Shown here one piece after another: positions 27,483 to 35,134 of a stretch of DNA of 64,000 bases. A program made the translations under genes and the position numbers. Numbering within the stretch: the stretch's first letter is position 1; every line of letters starts with the position of its first letter. The DNA is from Streptomyces mutabilis (GTDB taxonomy: Bacteria; Actinomycetota; Actinomycetes; Streptomycetales; Streptomycetaceae), in contig NZ_BMTT01000003.1 in NCBI RefSeq assembly GCF_014649815.1, positions 310,001-374,000 on the forward strand, written 5' to 3'. The notes beneath the pieces were generated by a model. It was given only the letters and a program-made list of their open reading frames with translations, did no database searches and was not told the origin of the DNA.

Positions 27483-27848
27483 ATGGGCACCACGGCAGGC
27501 TCCGGCTTCGACATCGAAGCGCTGCGCCGGGGCATCGAGGGAGAGACGGCGGCACCCCTTGTGTCGCTCTACGCACAGGACGCGGAGGTGCGCGTCGTCG
27601 ACCGGTACGACCAGCCCAGCCGTCCCAAGGTCCTGCACGGCCGGCAGGAGATCGCCGAGATGCTCGACGACGTGTACAGCCGCGACATGACACACCGGCT
27701 GGAACGCTGCGTCGTGCAGGGCGACAACGTCGCGTTCACCGAGGAGTGCACGTATCCCGACGGCGTGCGGGTGCTCGCCGAGTCGATGCTGTCGCTGCGG
27801 GACGGCAAGATCGTCGAGCAGACCACCATCCAGGCCTGGGACGAGTAG
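27483..27848 (+). CDS. SnoaL/NTF2-like family protein
   Basis: A 121-residue alpha+beta cone protein of the nuclear transport factor 2 superfamily. It begins with a helical stretch with LYAQDAEVRVVDR, continues with GRQEIAEMLDDVYSRD and ends with strands ECTYPDG and LRDGKIVEQT. These proteins act as enzymes, ligand binders or dimerisation modules. Start ATG 27483 has AAGGAGG at 27473-27479. It stands alone after the ABC exporter. Function not assignable. Confidence 0.8.
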   Translation: MGTTAGSGFDIEALRRGIEGETAAPLVSLYAQDAEVRVVDRYDQPSRPKVLHGRQEIAEMLDDVYSRDMTHRLERCVVQGDNVAFTEECTYPDGVRVLAESMLSLRDGKIVEQTTIQAWDE

Positions 27849-28212
27849 CCGGGGCGTGTCGGCAGGGGCCGCGCGGCGAGTACGGAGCGGGTGCGCGCTG
27901 CGATACCGACTGCTGACCGATGCCCGCCGGGGCGGCCCACCGCGCCCGGGTGATGCGTGCCCCCGGGCCGGTGGCGAGTAGCCGGACCCTGCGGCCTCAC
28001 TGAGGGGTCCGGCCACAGTCGCGGCAAGGTGCCCGGAGACGTCGCCGAAAAGCTGGAGCGCGGCGTCGGGAAGCAGTCGGGCGTTGTCGTGTACGCGCTC
28101 TTGTGGGAAAGGCCCCCCTTCCTTACTTTGCAGTAAGTTCACTGTGAAAGCTGCTGTGTCCAGATTTCGCGCGCCATCGCCCCCACCACGCCCACTGCCC
28201 GAGGAGAGCAGC
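27849..28212. other. Intergenic region with two adjoining palindromes
   Basis: This 364-bp gap has no convincing gene. Its 3' part holds CTTAC-TTTGCA-GTAAG (28122-28137) directly followed by TTCAC-T-GTGAA (28138-28148). These two short palindromes sit about 65 bp upstream of the beta-propeller gene. The spot is AT-rich against a GC-rich background and is a likely operator/promoter of that gene. Confidence 0.45.
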
Positions 28213-29463
28213 ATGCCTGCCTTCGGAACCAGGCACCTTCACGCCGTCGCCGCCCTCGCACTCACCCTCGCCGCCCCGGCGACCACCGCCGCGTCCTCCC
28301 CGGACACCCCCGCCGGCCTGCGCGAGGTGATGTTCGTCGGCAACAACTGGGAGGGCACCGCGGACGTCATCCGGTCCACCGGCGACTTCGCGAGGATCGG
28401 CCGGATCGACGTCGTCCCGGACAAGACGGAGCGGATGGCGGAGATCAACGCCGACCCGATCAAGTGGATCTACTTCCAGGCCGTCCGCAACAGCGTCGGC
28501 GAGGGACACGACCAACTCGTCGACGACATGTACTCGACGCCCGACGGCGCGTCGGTGGTGGTCTCCCGGCCGAGCTTCGCGGACGTCGTCTCCGTCGATC
28601 TCGCCACCGGTGAGATCAACTGGCGCTTCCCCGTGTCGGGTTACCGCTCCGACCACATGGCGGTCTCCCCCGACGGCACCCGGGTCGCGGTGTCGGCCTC
28701 CACGTCCGACACCGTGCACGTGCTGGACATCGAGACAGGTGAGGAGCTCGGTTCGTTCGGCACGGGCGACAAGCCGCACGAGAACATCTTCACCCGCGAC
28801 GGCAAGTACATCTGGAACATGTCCATCGGCGAGGTGAACACCGCGCTCGACGCCCCCTGGCTGGACTGGACGAAGGGCGACCGGCGCATCACCGTCGTGG
28901 ACGCGGCGACGTACGAGCAGGTCAAGGTGATCGACATGCGCGAGCGCCTGGACGCGATCGGTCTCGGCGACCACTCCGACGCCGTACGGCCCGCCGCGTT
29001 CTCGCCCGACGAGTCCAAACTGTACTTCCAGGTCTCGTTCTTCAACGGCTTCTTCGAGTACGACATCGCCACCGACCGGATCGCCCGCACGAAGACCCTG
29101 CCGAAGAACCCGGCCACCAGCGAGGACCGCACCACCTGGGTCAACGACTCGCGGCACCACGGCATCTCCATGAGCCCGGACGGCACCAAGCTGTGCGTGG
29201 CGGGCACCATGGACGACTACGCGACGGTCGTCGACCGCGCGTCCCTGCGGGAGGGCCCGCTCGTCGCCGCCGCCAAGCCGTACTGGGCCACGGTCAGCGG
29301 CGACGGCACCCACTGCGTGGTCTCCGAGAGCGGCGCCGACCAGGTGACCGCCATCGACTTCGCCACCGGCGAGAAGTCGGTGTCCGTCCCGGTGGGCGAC
29401 CACCCTCAGCGGGTCCGGATCGGGCATGTGGCGACGGGCTGGACGGGGCCCTCCGCCGGCTGA
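28213..29463 (+). CDS. Secreted YncE-like beta-propeller protein
   Basis: A 416-residue secreted protein. A signal peptide (MPAFGTRHLHAVAALALTLAAPATTAAS) is followed by a seven-bladed propeller of the YncE/40-residue type with repeats such as YSTPDGASVVVSRPS, VSPDGTRVAVS, FSPDESKLYFQ and MSPDGTKLCVAG. This protein probably folds into a binding scaffold on the outside of the cell; the ligand is unknown. ATG 28213 has GAGGAG upstream. Two adjoining palindromes sit in front of it. The in-frame stretch before 28213 has atypical composition and is not coding. Confidence 0.85.
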   Translation: MPAFGTRHLHAVAALALTLAAPATTAASSPDTPAGLREVMFVGNNWEGTADVIRSTGDFARIGRIDVVPDKTERMAEINADPIKWIYFQAVRNSVGEGHDQLVDDMYSTPDGASVVVSRPSFADVVSVDLATGEINWRFPVSGYRSDHMAVSPDGTRVAVSASTSDTVHVLDIETGEELGSFGTGDKPHENIFTRDGKYIWNMSIGEVNTALDAPWLDWTKGDRRITVVDAATYEQVKVIDMRERLDAIGLGDHSDAVRPAAFSPDESKLYFQVSFFNGFFEYDIATDRIARTKTLPKNPATSEDRTTWVNDSRHHGISMSPDGTKLCVAGTMDDYATVVDRASLREGPLVAAAKPYWATVSGDGTHCVVSESGADQVTAIDFATGEKSVSVPVGDHPQRVRIGHVATGWTGPSAG

Positions 29464-29612
29464 AGCGGGCGCGCGGCCGAGGGCCGGGAAGTCAGGAACA
29501 CACGTGTGTGGGGACGCCCGGGACGGGTAGTCGGCCGACAACGGATGAGGCATGCAGTCCTCGGCATCACCGCCTTCGGAAGGAGGTCCGTGACAGCGCA
29601 CTCCAGAAGCGC

Positions 29613-29646
29613 CCGGGCCGCTTCCCCCCGACACGGAGCGGCCCGG
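29613..29646. terminator. Strong hairpin between convergent genes
   Basis: CCGGGCCGCT (29613-29622) and AGCGGCCCGG (29637-29646) form a perfect 10-bp stem with a 14-nt loop. It lies after the propeller gene (stop 29463) and before the convergent phosphodiesterase gene (stop 29727), so it may terminate both. There is no T-run. Confidence 0.6.
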
Positions 29647-29726
29647 TCCGCACCGGGCGGTGCCCTCGTGGGCGCCGCCCCTTCCGTTTCCCCGGTCCGC
29701 CTTCCACCGGCTCGCTCAAGGGCGTC

Positions 29727-30227
29727 CTACCGCCGCGGCAGCCGGTGCAGTTCGACGTCCCGCAGCCGGCCCTCGGCGACCGTGGCCGTCATGTAGGTGC
29801 AGTACGGCTGGCGACGGCGGTCGGTCGGCGAGCCGGGGTTGAGCAGGCGCAGGCCGGTGTCGGCGGTGGTGTCCCAGGGGATGTGGCTGTGCCCGAAGAC
29901 CAGGACGTCGAGGTCCGGGAAACGGATGGCACAGCGGCGCTCGCGCCCCTGCGCGGCCCCCGTCTCGTGGACGACGCCGAGGCGCAGGCCGCCGAGGTCG
30001 GCGTACGCCACCTCGGGGAGCCGGGCACGCAGGCCGGGCCCGTCGTTGTTGCCGTACACGCCGACGAGCCTGCGGCTGCGGCTCTCCAGCAGGTCGAGGG
30101 TGGCCGTGTCGACCCAGTCCCCCGCGTGGACGACGACATCGGCGCGGGGGATCTCCGCCAGCAGCGGCGCCGGCAGTTGCCTCGCCCGCTTCGGCAGGTG
30201 GGTGTCGGACATGAGCAGCAGTCGCAC
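29727..30227 (-). CDS. Metallophosphoesterase (MJ0936/YfcE family)
   Basis: A 166-residue calcineurin-like phosphodiesterase with MSDTHLP near the start (DxH), HAGDWVD (GD), YGNNDG (GNxD) and GHSHIPW (GHTH) plus HETG, all di-metal ligands. MJ0936-type enzymes hydrolyse phosphodiester model compounds and possibly 2',3'-cyclic nucleotides. GTG 30227 (VRLLLMSDTH) is chosen as it starts exactly at the family N-terminus. It is downstream in the same direction as the RmlB-like gene, with a gap of about 32 bp. Confidence 0.9.
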   Translation of the reverse strand: MRLLLMSDTHLPKRARQLPAPLLAEIPRADVVVHAGDWVDTATLDLLESRSRRLVGVYGNNDGPGLRARLPEVAYADLGGLRLGVVHETGAAQGRERRCAIRFPDLDVLVFGHSHIPWDTTADTGLRLLNPGSPTDRRRQPYCTYMTATVAEGRLRDVELHRLPRR

Positions 30228-30259
30228 GGACTCAGCGTAGACGCCGGGCCCTCGGTTCT

Positions 30260-31234
30260 TCACTCCCCGGCGATTCGGCGCTTGAGCGGCTCCCACCAGG
30301 CCCGGTTGTCCCGGTACCAGGCGACGGTGTCGGCCAGCCCGGCCGGGAAGTCGCGGCGGGGGCGGTAGCCGAGTTCGTCACGGGCCTTGCTCCAGTCGAC
30401 CGAGTAGCGCAGGTCGTGGCCCTTGCGGTCCGCGACGTACGCGACCCGGTCCCAGCCGGCCCCGCAGACGTCGAGCAGCAGGCCGGTGAGCTCTCGGTTG
30501 GTCAGCTCGGTGCCGCCGCCGATGTTGTAGACCTGCCCGGCCCGGCCCCGGGTCCGGACCAGGTCGACGCCCCGGCAGTGGTCGTCCACGTGCAGCCAGG
30601 CCCGGACGTTGCGCCCGTCCCCGTACAGCGGGACCCGTCGGCCGTCGAGGAGGTGGGTGACGAACAGCGGCACGAGCTTCTCGGGGAACTGGTGCGGGCC
30701 GTAGTTGTTGGAGCTGCGGGTCACCCGGACGTCCAGGCCGTGGGTGCGGTGGCAGGAGAGGGCGAGCAGGTCGGCCGAGGCCTTGGAGGCGGCGTACGGG
30801 GAACTGGGCCGCAGCGGGTGCTCCTCCGTCGCGGAGCCGGACTCGACCGGGCCGTAGACCTCGTCGGTGGAGACGTGCACGAAGGGTTGCACGCCGTACC
30901 GCAGGGCCGCGTCCAGAAGGGTCTGGGTGCCGACGACGTTGGTGAGCACGAAGTCTGCGGCGGCGTCGATCGAACGGTCCACGTGGGACTCGGCGGCGAA
31001 GTGCACCACCTGGTCGGTGTCGGCCATCAGCTGGTCGACCAGCGCGGCGTCGCGGATGTCGCCGTGCAGGAACTCCAGTCCGGGACGGCCGAGTTCGAGA
31101 TTGTCGAGGGTGCCGGCGTAGGTGAGGCTGTCCAGGACCGTGATCCGCGTCTGCTCGGGCGTGTCGGACGCCAGCAGCGCACGGACGTATCGGGAGCCTA
31201 TGAATCCGGCTGCGCCGGTGACCAGGAGGTTCAT
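30260..31234 (-). CDS. dTDP-glucose 4,6-dehydratase
   Basis: A 324-residue extended SDR that matches RmlB. The NAD motif GAAGFIGS is at residues 7-14, followed by HFAAESHVDRS, the catalytic STDEVYG (Thr-Asp-Glu) near residue 122 and YAASK (Tyr and Lys) near 147, then RSSNNYGP and the dTDP-binding region with VRAWLHVDDH. The enzyme makes dTDP-4-keto-6-deoxyglucose, precursor of rhamnose and of antibiotic deoxysugars. ATG 31234 is preceded by no perfect ribosome site. No rmlA, rmlC or rmlD or glycosyltransferase lies nearby, so the gene is an orphan here. Confidence 0.9.
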   Translation of the reverse strand: MNLLVTGAAGFIGSRYVRALLASDTPEQTRITVLDSLTYAGTLDNLELGRPGLEFLHGDIRDAALVDQLMADTDQVVHFAAESHVDRSIDAAADFVLTNVVGTQTLLDAALRYGVQPFVHVSTDEVYGPVESGSATEEHPLRPSSPYAASKASADLLALSCHRTHGLDVRVTRSSNNYGPHQFPEKLVPLFVTHLLDGRRVPLYGDGRNVRAWLHVDDHCRGVDLVRTRGRAGQVYNIGGGTELTNRELTGLLLDVCGAGWDRVAYVADRKGHDLRYSVDWSKARDELGYRPRRDFPAGLADTVAWYRDNRAWWEPLKRRIAGE

Positions 31235-31409
31235 GGACGGTGTGCGCCTTGCTGGAGTCGGACGGGGGCGGGCGGTACGGGCCGGGGAGGGCTTGGCCGA
31301 CGTTACCCGCGTGTCCCGCGCTGTCGGCGGCCCGCGGCCCGGACGTGCACCGCGCCGGCACACGGCCGGCGCGCTGGGTCGTCTCCACCGTCCCGGGGGA
31401 CCGTTCGGT

Positions 31410-31589
31410 TCAGTCTTCGCCCCGGACGATGTTCGACTCCCGACCCGTCTGCGGTGCGCGTGCGACGCTGCCGTCCTCGACGGCCGGTACCCAGGTGCGC
31501 AACACGCCCCGGCCGCGCAGGCGGCGGGCCTCGGACCAGCCCGTCTCCAGGCGACGGACGACGGGTTTCTCACTGGTGTCCGTGGTCAC
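31410..31589 (-). CDS. Small hypothetical protein (59 aa), tentative
   Basis: A 59-codon frame from GTG 31589 to TGA 31410 begins VTTDTSEKPVVRRLE and ends near NIVRGED. AAGGAAG lies about 10-16 bases upstream of the GTG. Composition (GWSEARRLRGRGVLRTW in the middle, acidic C-terminus) and third-position GC fit a Streptomyces coding frame better than the longer frames on the other strand. No family recognised. It lies between the RmlB-like gene and the CBS gene on the same strand. Confidence 0.4.
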   Translation of the reverse strand: MTTDTSEKPVVRRLETGWSEARRLRGRGVLRTWVPAVEDGSVARAPQTGRESNIVRGED

Positions 31590-31673
31590 GGAGCATCATC
31601 TTCCTTCTGTTTCCGGCACCATCGCCCACCGGGTCCCCGCGCGCGATGTCGTGAAACTCCGGGCGCACGGGGC

Positions 31674-32093
31674 CTACGGGTTGGGCCGGGCAACGCTGAT
31701 GTCGCCCAGCGCCGACTCCGGGTCGCGCTCCATGGCCAGGTCGCCGAGGGAGACGATGCCGACGGGGCGGCCGTCGTCGACGACCGGCACCCGGCGCACG
31801 GCGTGGTCGCGCATGAGCTCGACGGCGTGGTTCAGCTCCTCGTCGGACCGTACGGTCACCAGGTCGTCGCTGCACGCGCCGGCCACGGTGGTCCGCTCCG
31901 GGTCGCCGCCTTCCGCGACGGACCGGATCACCAGGTCACGGTCGGTGACCAGCCCACGCAGTTCGTCGCCGTCCGTGACCAGGACGGCGCCGAGGTCCCG
32001 GTCGCGCATGATGCGGGCCACCGCCGTGACGGAGGTCTGCGGCTCCACGGTCACCGGGTGGCCGGTCATGATGTCGCGGACGTACTGGGTCAT
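31674..32093 (-). CDS. CBS domain pair protein
   Basis: A 139-residue protein made almost only of two CBS repeats. The first has VRDIMTGHPVTVEP and LRGLVTDRDLVIR, the second VRSDEELNHAVELMRDHAVRRVPVVDDGRPVGIVSLGDLA. Such stand-alone Bateman modules bind adenine nucleotides and often act in stress response or as regulatory subunits. ATG 32093 has GAGGGATC about 8 bases upstream, and the frame before this start is not coding. The gene is next to the decayed phosphatase; no clear partner is seen. Confidence 0.9.
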   Translation of the reverse strand: MTQYVRDIMTGHPVTVEPQTSVTAVARIMRDRDLGAVLVTDGDELRGLVTDRDLVIRSVAEGGDPERTTVAGACSDDLVTVRSDEELNHAVELMRDHAVRRVPVVDDGRPVGIVSLGDLAMERDPESALGDISVARPNP

Positions 32094-32166
32094 GATGTGA
32101 TCCCTCGTTCTCCTGCTCGCCGGTCGGGTGTGCGGGGCGGGTACCCGGACGGGCGGTTCCGGCACC

Positions 32167-33780
32167 TCAGTTCGGGCCGCGGCCCACCGGAATCTCGCTC
32201 CAGACCTGTTTGCCGCCGCTGACCGGCAGGGTCCCCCAGGTGGCCGACATCGCCTCGACGAGGAGGATGCCGCGCCCGCCCGTGGCCTCCCAGCCGATGC
32301 TGGTCGGCTTGACGGGCGTACGGGGCGAGACGTCGGCGACCGCGACGCGCAGCCGGCCGTTGATCAGGGCGAGGTCGAGGCGGACCCGGCCGTCGGTGTG
32401 CACGAGGGCGTTGGTGACCAGTTCGGAGACGATCAGGAGGACGCGGCGAAGAGGTCGGTCTCCATGTCCATCAGCAGCCGGTTGGCGTGGGAGATCACCA
32501 CGTCGGGCGGGTGGCCCTCGGCGGCGTAGGCGCGCAGGGCGGTGCGCATCTGTCCCATCAGGGTGGCGGCACCGGCGCTGTGCCCCTGGACGTCGCCGAT
32601 GACGAGGGCGACGTGGTGGTCGGGCAGCGGGATCACGTCGTACCAGTCGCCGCCCAGCTCCAGTCCGGCCGTGCTGGGCAGGTAGCGGGCGACGGCGACC
32701 GCGCCGGGCAGCTTCGGCAGGCGGCGCGGGAGCAGCTGGCGCTGGAGCATGCCGACGAGCTCGTGCTCGGCGTCGAAGGCGTGGGCGCGCATCAGGGCCT
32801 GACCGGCGAGGCCGGCGGAGGCGGTGAGCAGGGCGCGCTCGTCGGGACCGAAGTCGTGCGCGGTGTCCCAGCCGATGAGGCACGCGCCGGCCATGCGGCC
32901 GCCGGCGGGCAGCGGCAGTACGGCGAGGCCGCCGGGGCCTACCTCGGCGAGGGCGGGTTCCAGGGTCGCCGGTGCCGGCCGGCCAGATCCGGGCACGGCC
33001 CTCACGCAGCGCGGCGGCGAGGGTGGGCATGGCCCGCACCGGCGCGTCGGGCCATTCGGTGCGCCACTCCGTCCGCCACAGCTCGGGCCAGGACTCGGGC
33101 TCGGGCGGGTCGAGGACGGTGACGACGAGGCGGTCGCTCTCCAGCTCGGCCAGCGCGATCCGGTCGGCCCGCAGCGGCCTGCGCAGGGCTGCGACCACGG
33201 CCTGGCTGACGTCGCGCACGGTGCCGGCGGTGGCCAGCGCGGCGGCCAGCCGCTGGACCCGGGCCACGTCGGTCACGTCGGGGCGCAGGGTGGAGGCGTC
33301 GGCGACGGTGCCGACGAGGCGGGCGGGCCGGCCCTCGCCGCCGGGCAGCAGGCGCCCGCTGAGCCGCAGCCACTTGGGCGAACCGGTCGGCTGGAGCACG
33401 CGGAACTCCAGTTCGCGGTCGCCGATGGACATGTGGTCGGCCTCCGTCACCGACATGAGCGAGGGCAGGTCCTCGGGCACGGTGAGGCCGAGCAGCGTCT
33501 CGACCTTGCCGTCGAACTCGCCGGGCGCGAGGCCGAACAGGCGCAGGATGTCGTCACCGATCTCGACCCGGCCAGTGTCCATGGCCAGGGAGAAGGCCCC
33601 CGGTCGCAGGTCCTCGCCCTCGACGGCCACGGCCGGGGCGGGGCAGGCGACGGCGTCCGCGATCAGCTCGAGGCACGCGCGGTCCTCGGTTTCGAAGCCC
33701 TCCGGGCGCTCGGTCAGGGCGAGGAGGCAGCCGCCACCGTCGCCGCGCACCGGCAGGGCGGCGAGGGAGAAGCCGCAGTC
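32167..33780 (-). pseudogene. Decayed GAF/PAS/GAF/SpoIIE/HATPase phosphatase-regulator
   Basis: The minus strand carries pieces of one multidomain SpoIIE-type PP2C phosphatase. In order: the C-terminal half of a GAF domain (SLAALPVRGDGG), a PAS domain (DDILRLFGLAPGEF), a GAF domain, the N-terminal half of SpoIIE (LGGDWYDVIPL, IGDVQGHSAGAA) and the C-terminal half of an HATPase (LIVSELVTNALVHT). A +1 base in the run at 32963-32965 shifts the frame in GAF2. Near 32446 the SpoIIE domain jumps directly into the HATPase with loss of about 150 or more residues, and the frame ends in TGA. The 5' end is fused to a protease fragment. The paralogue at 55300 is intact. Confidence 0.8.
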
Positions 33781-34238
33781 CGCGCCGGCAACCGTGCTGT
33801 CGGCGGTGACCAGGATCTTGTTGGTACGCGGGTCGATCGCCCACGAGGTGCCCGGGATGGTCGCCTCGGACTTCAGGGTCCGCGCGCCGGTCCGCAGCTC
33901 GCCCATGCTGTTGTCGACCTCGCGGACGTCGGCGCCGACCTTCTTCGCCTGCACGATGACCTGGTTGTCTTCGCCGGGCACTACGTTGCCGACGAGCTGC
34001 TGCTCGTCGGCGTCGTAGTAGGAGCCGGCGAAGGCGTCGCCGAGCAGGCCGGCGAGCTGCGAGGCGAGATCCGACGCGTCCGCGGCCTTGAGGGTCCTCC
34101 GCGCCGCCGCCGTGTCGCCGGAGGACTCGCCGTCCTGGGAGGCGTTGGCGTGGGGCAGCAGGACGGCGGCCGCGCCGAGCGCCACCGCGCCACCCGCCGC
34201 GATCGCGATCCTCGCTTCGGAATTCGCTTGTGACTCAA
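33781..34238 (-). pseudogene. Streptogrisin-type S1 protease fragment (signal and propeptide only)
   Basis: From TTG 34238 (AGGAGG upstream) the reading frame begins LSHKRIPKRG, a typical protease signal start. It must shift frame near 34207 to reach AIAAGGAVALGAAAVLLPHANAS. The propeptide follows, with YYDADEQQLVGNVV and PGTSWAIDPRTNKILVTADSTV, which parallels [14 protein letters not shown] of the intact protease at 13718. At about 33780 it passes, in frame, into a GAF domain; the whole catalytic domain (His, Asp, Ser) is absent. A frameshift plus deletion makes this a pseudogene; a chimeric misassembly is the alternative. Confidence 0.75.
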
Positions 34239-34819
34239 CCTTCTCGACCTCCTGGGACGGGGTCCGTACCGCCGGTCCGGCAGCCGTCCGGGGCACCTGG
34301 ACGGCTGTTGGTACGCACGGACCGGACGAGGCGTTCAGCGTGGCCGGGCAATCACCACGGATCAGCACCCTCCGCACTCGGTCGGCGACACTCTGTTCCG
34401 ATCGCGGAGCGGAATCCCTGTTTCAGTGAATCTGCACATCGAATACCCAACCCGGTCACCCCCGTTGGCGGATCTGCACAATCCCGCGGCGCACCGCACG
34501 TCTTTGGGGCGGGAGTGCCGGATTCGCCTCCCTACGGGCAAGGGGGTCGCACGGGTCGATGTCGCGGCCCGTGTGAAGAAGTCGCCGCGAAGGCGTGCGC
34601 ACGCCTGCACGCTTGGGTCTCCCGGCGTTGCAAGTTCCCTGGTGAGAGGGGGTGATTGATTGGAAGGGCGGACCGGCCGCGTGCTTTGATCCACGCACCG
34701 CGGGGGCCGCGGAAGGCTCCGGAAACGGGCACCCGGCGCCCGCGGTCGCGGCCGTCATCTGTCCCCAGAGGGGGCCGCTCCCCCCTTGTGAAAATGGCTA
34801 TATGAAGGGAAGTTCCATC
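34239..34819. promoter_or_regulatory. Long divergent intergenic region with direct repeat
   Basis: No gene with convincing coding character is seen in these 580 bp. ATCTGCACA occurs twice, at 34430-34438 and 34472-34480, 42 bp apart (four helical turns), a likely operator pair. Close to the precursor gene there is an AT-rich stretch, TTGTGAAAATGGCTATATGA (34785-34804), with TATATG as a possible -10 element. The region must hold the promoter of the peptide-export operon and that of the former protease gene. Confidence 0.45.
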
Positions 34820-35035
34820 ATGAACTCCACCCCCCAGGTTGAGACCGTCGAGATCTCCGACGCCGACCTCGACAACGTCTCCGGCGGCCTGAACGTGAAC
34901 GCCGTCGGTACCGTCACCGGCCTGGTGGACGGCATCGCCCCGGTCTCCGGCCTGGTCAACACCGCCGTCGGCACCGTCGAGGGCGTCACCGGCCTGAACA
35001 CGGCCCCGGTCACCAGCCTGGTCGCCGGTCTCTGA
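34820..35035 (+). CDS. Double-glycine-leader peptide precursor of the export operon
   Basis: A 71-residue peptide. The leader (residues 1-23) ends in the processing motif EISDADLDNVSGG, with conserved acidic/hydrophobic spacing before Gly-Gly. The 48-residue core has no Cys, Lys or Arg. It is rich in Gly, Val, Thr and Leu and consists of two related halves, AVGTVTGLVDGIAPVSGLVN and AVGTVEGVTGLNTAPVTSLV. Start ATG 34820 has AAGGGAAG upstream; ATG 34803 is also in frame. It is followed by a terminator and then the exporter genes with a C39 peptidase that would cut after Gly-Gly. The mature peptide could be a bacteriocin, signal or surface peptide. Confidence 0.8.
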   Translation: MNSTPQVETVEISDADLDNVSGGLNVNAVGTVTGLVDGIAPVSGLVNTAVGTVEGVTGLNTAPVTSLVAGL

Positions 35036-35057
35036 TCGCGCCCCCGTGCCGCTGAGT

Positions 35058-35080
35058 CCCGGAGCCATCCAGGCTCCGGG
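35058..35080 (+). terminator. Intrinsic terminator between precursor and exporter genes
   Basis: CCCGGAGCC (35058-35066), loop ATCCA, GGCTCCGGG (35072-35080), then GCTTTTCG. A perfect 9-bp GC stem with a T-run is unusual in this genome and lies 23 bp after the precursor stop. It would let most transcripts stop after the peptide gene and only a fraction read into the transporter genes, giving an excess of precursor. Confidence 0.8.
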
Positions 35081-35134
35081 GCTTTTCGTGCGGTTCGCCA
35101 GCGACTCCTCGCAACACACTGGGATACGTCCGAC

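Noticed and set aside
29590-29796. 68-codon frame with GGAAGGAGG directly upstream
   Set aside because: The ribosome-like site is good, but the product is Arg/Ser/Pro-rich low-complexity, includes the strong hairpin and runs antisense into the phosphodiesterase gene.
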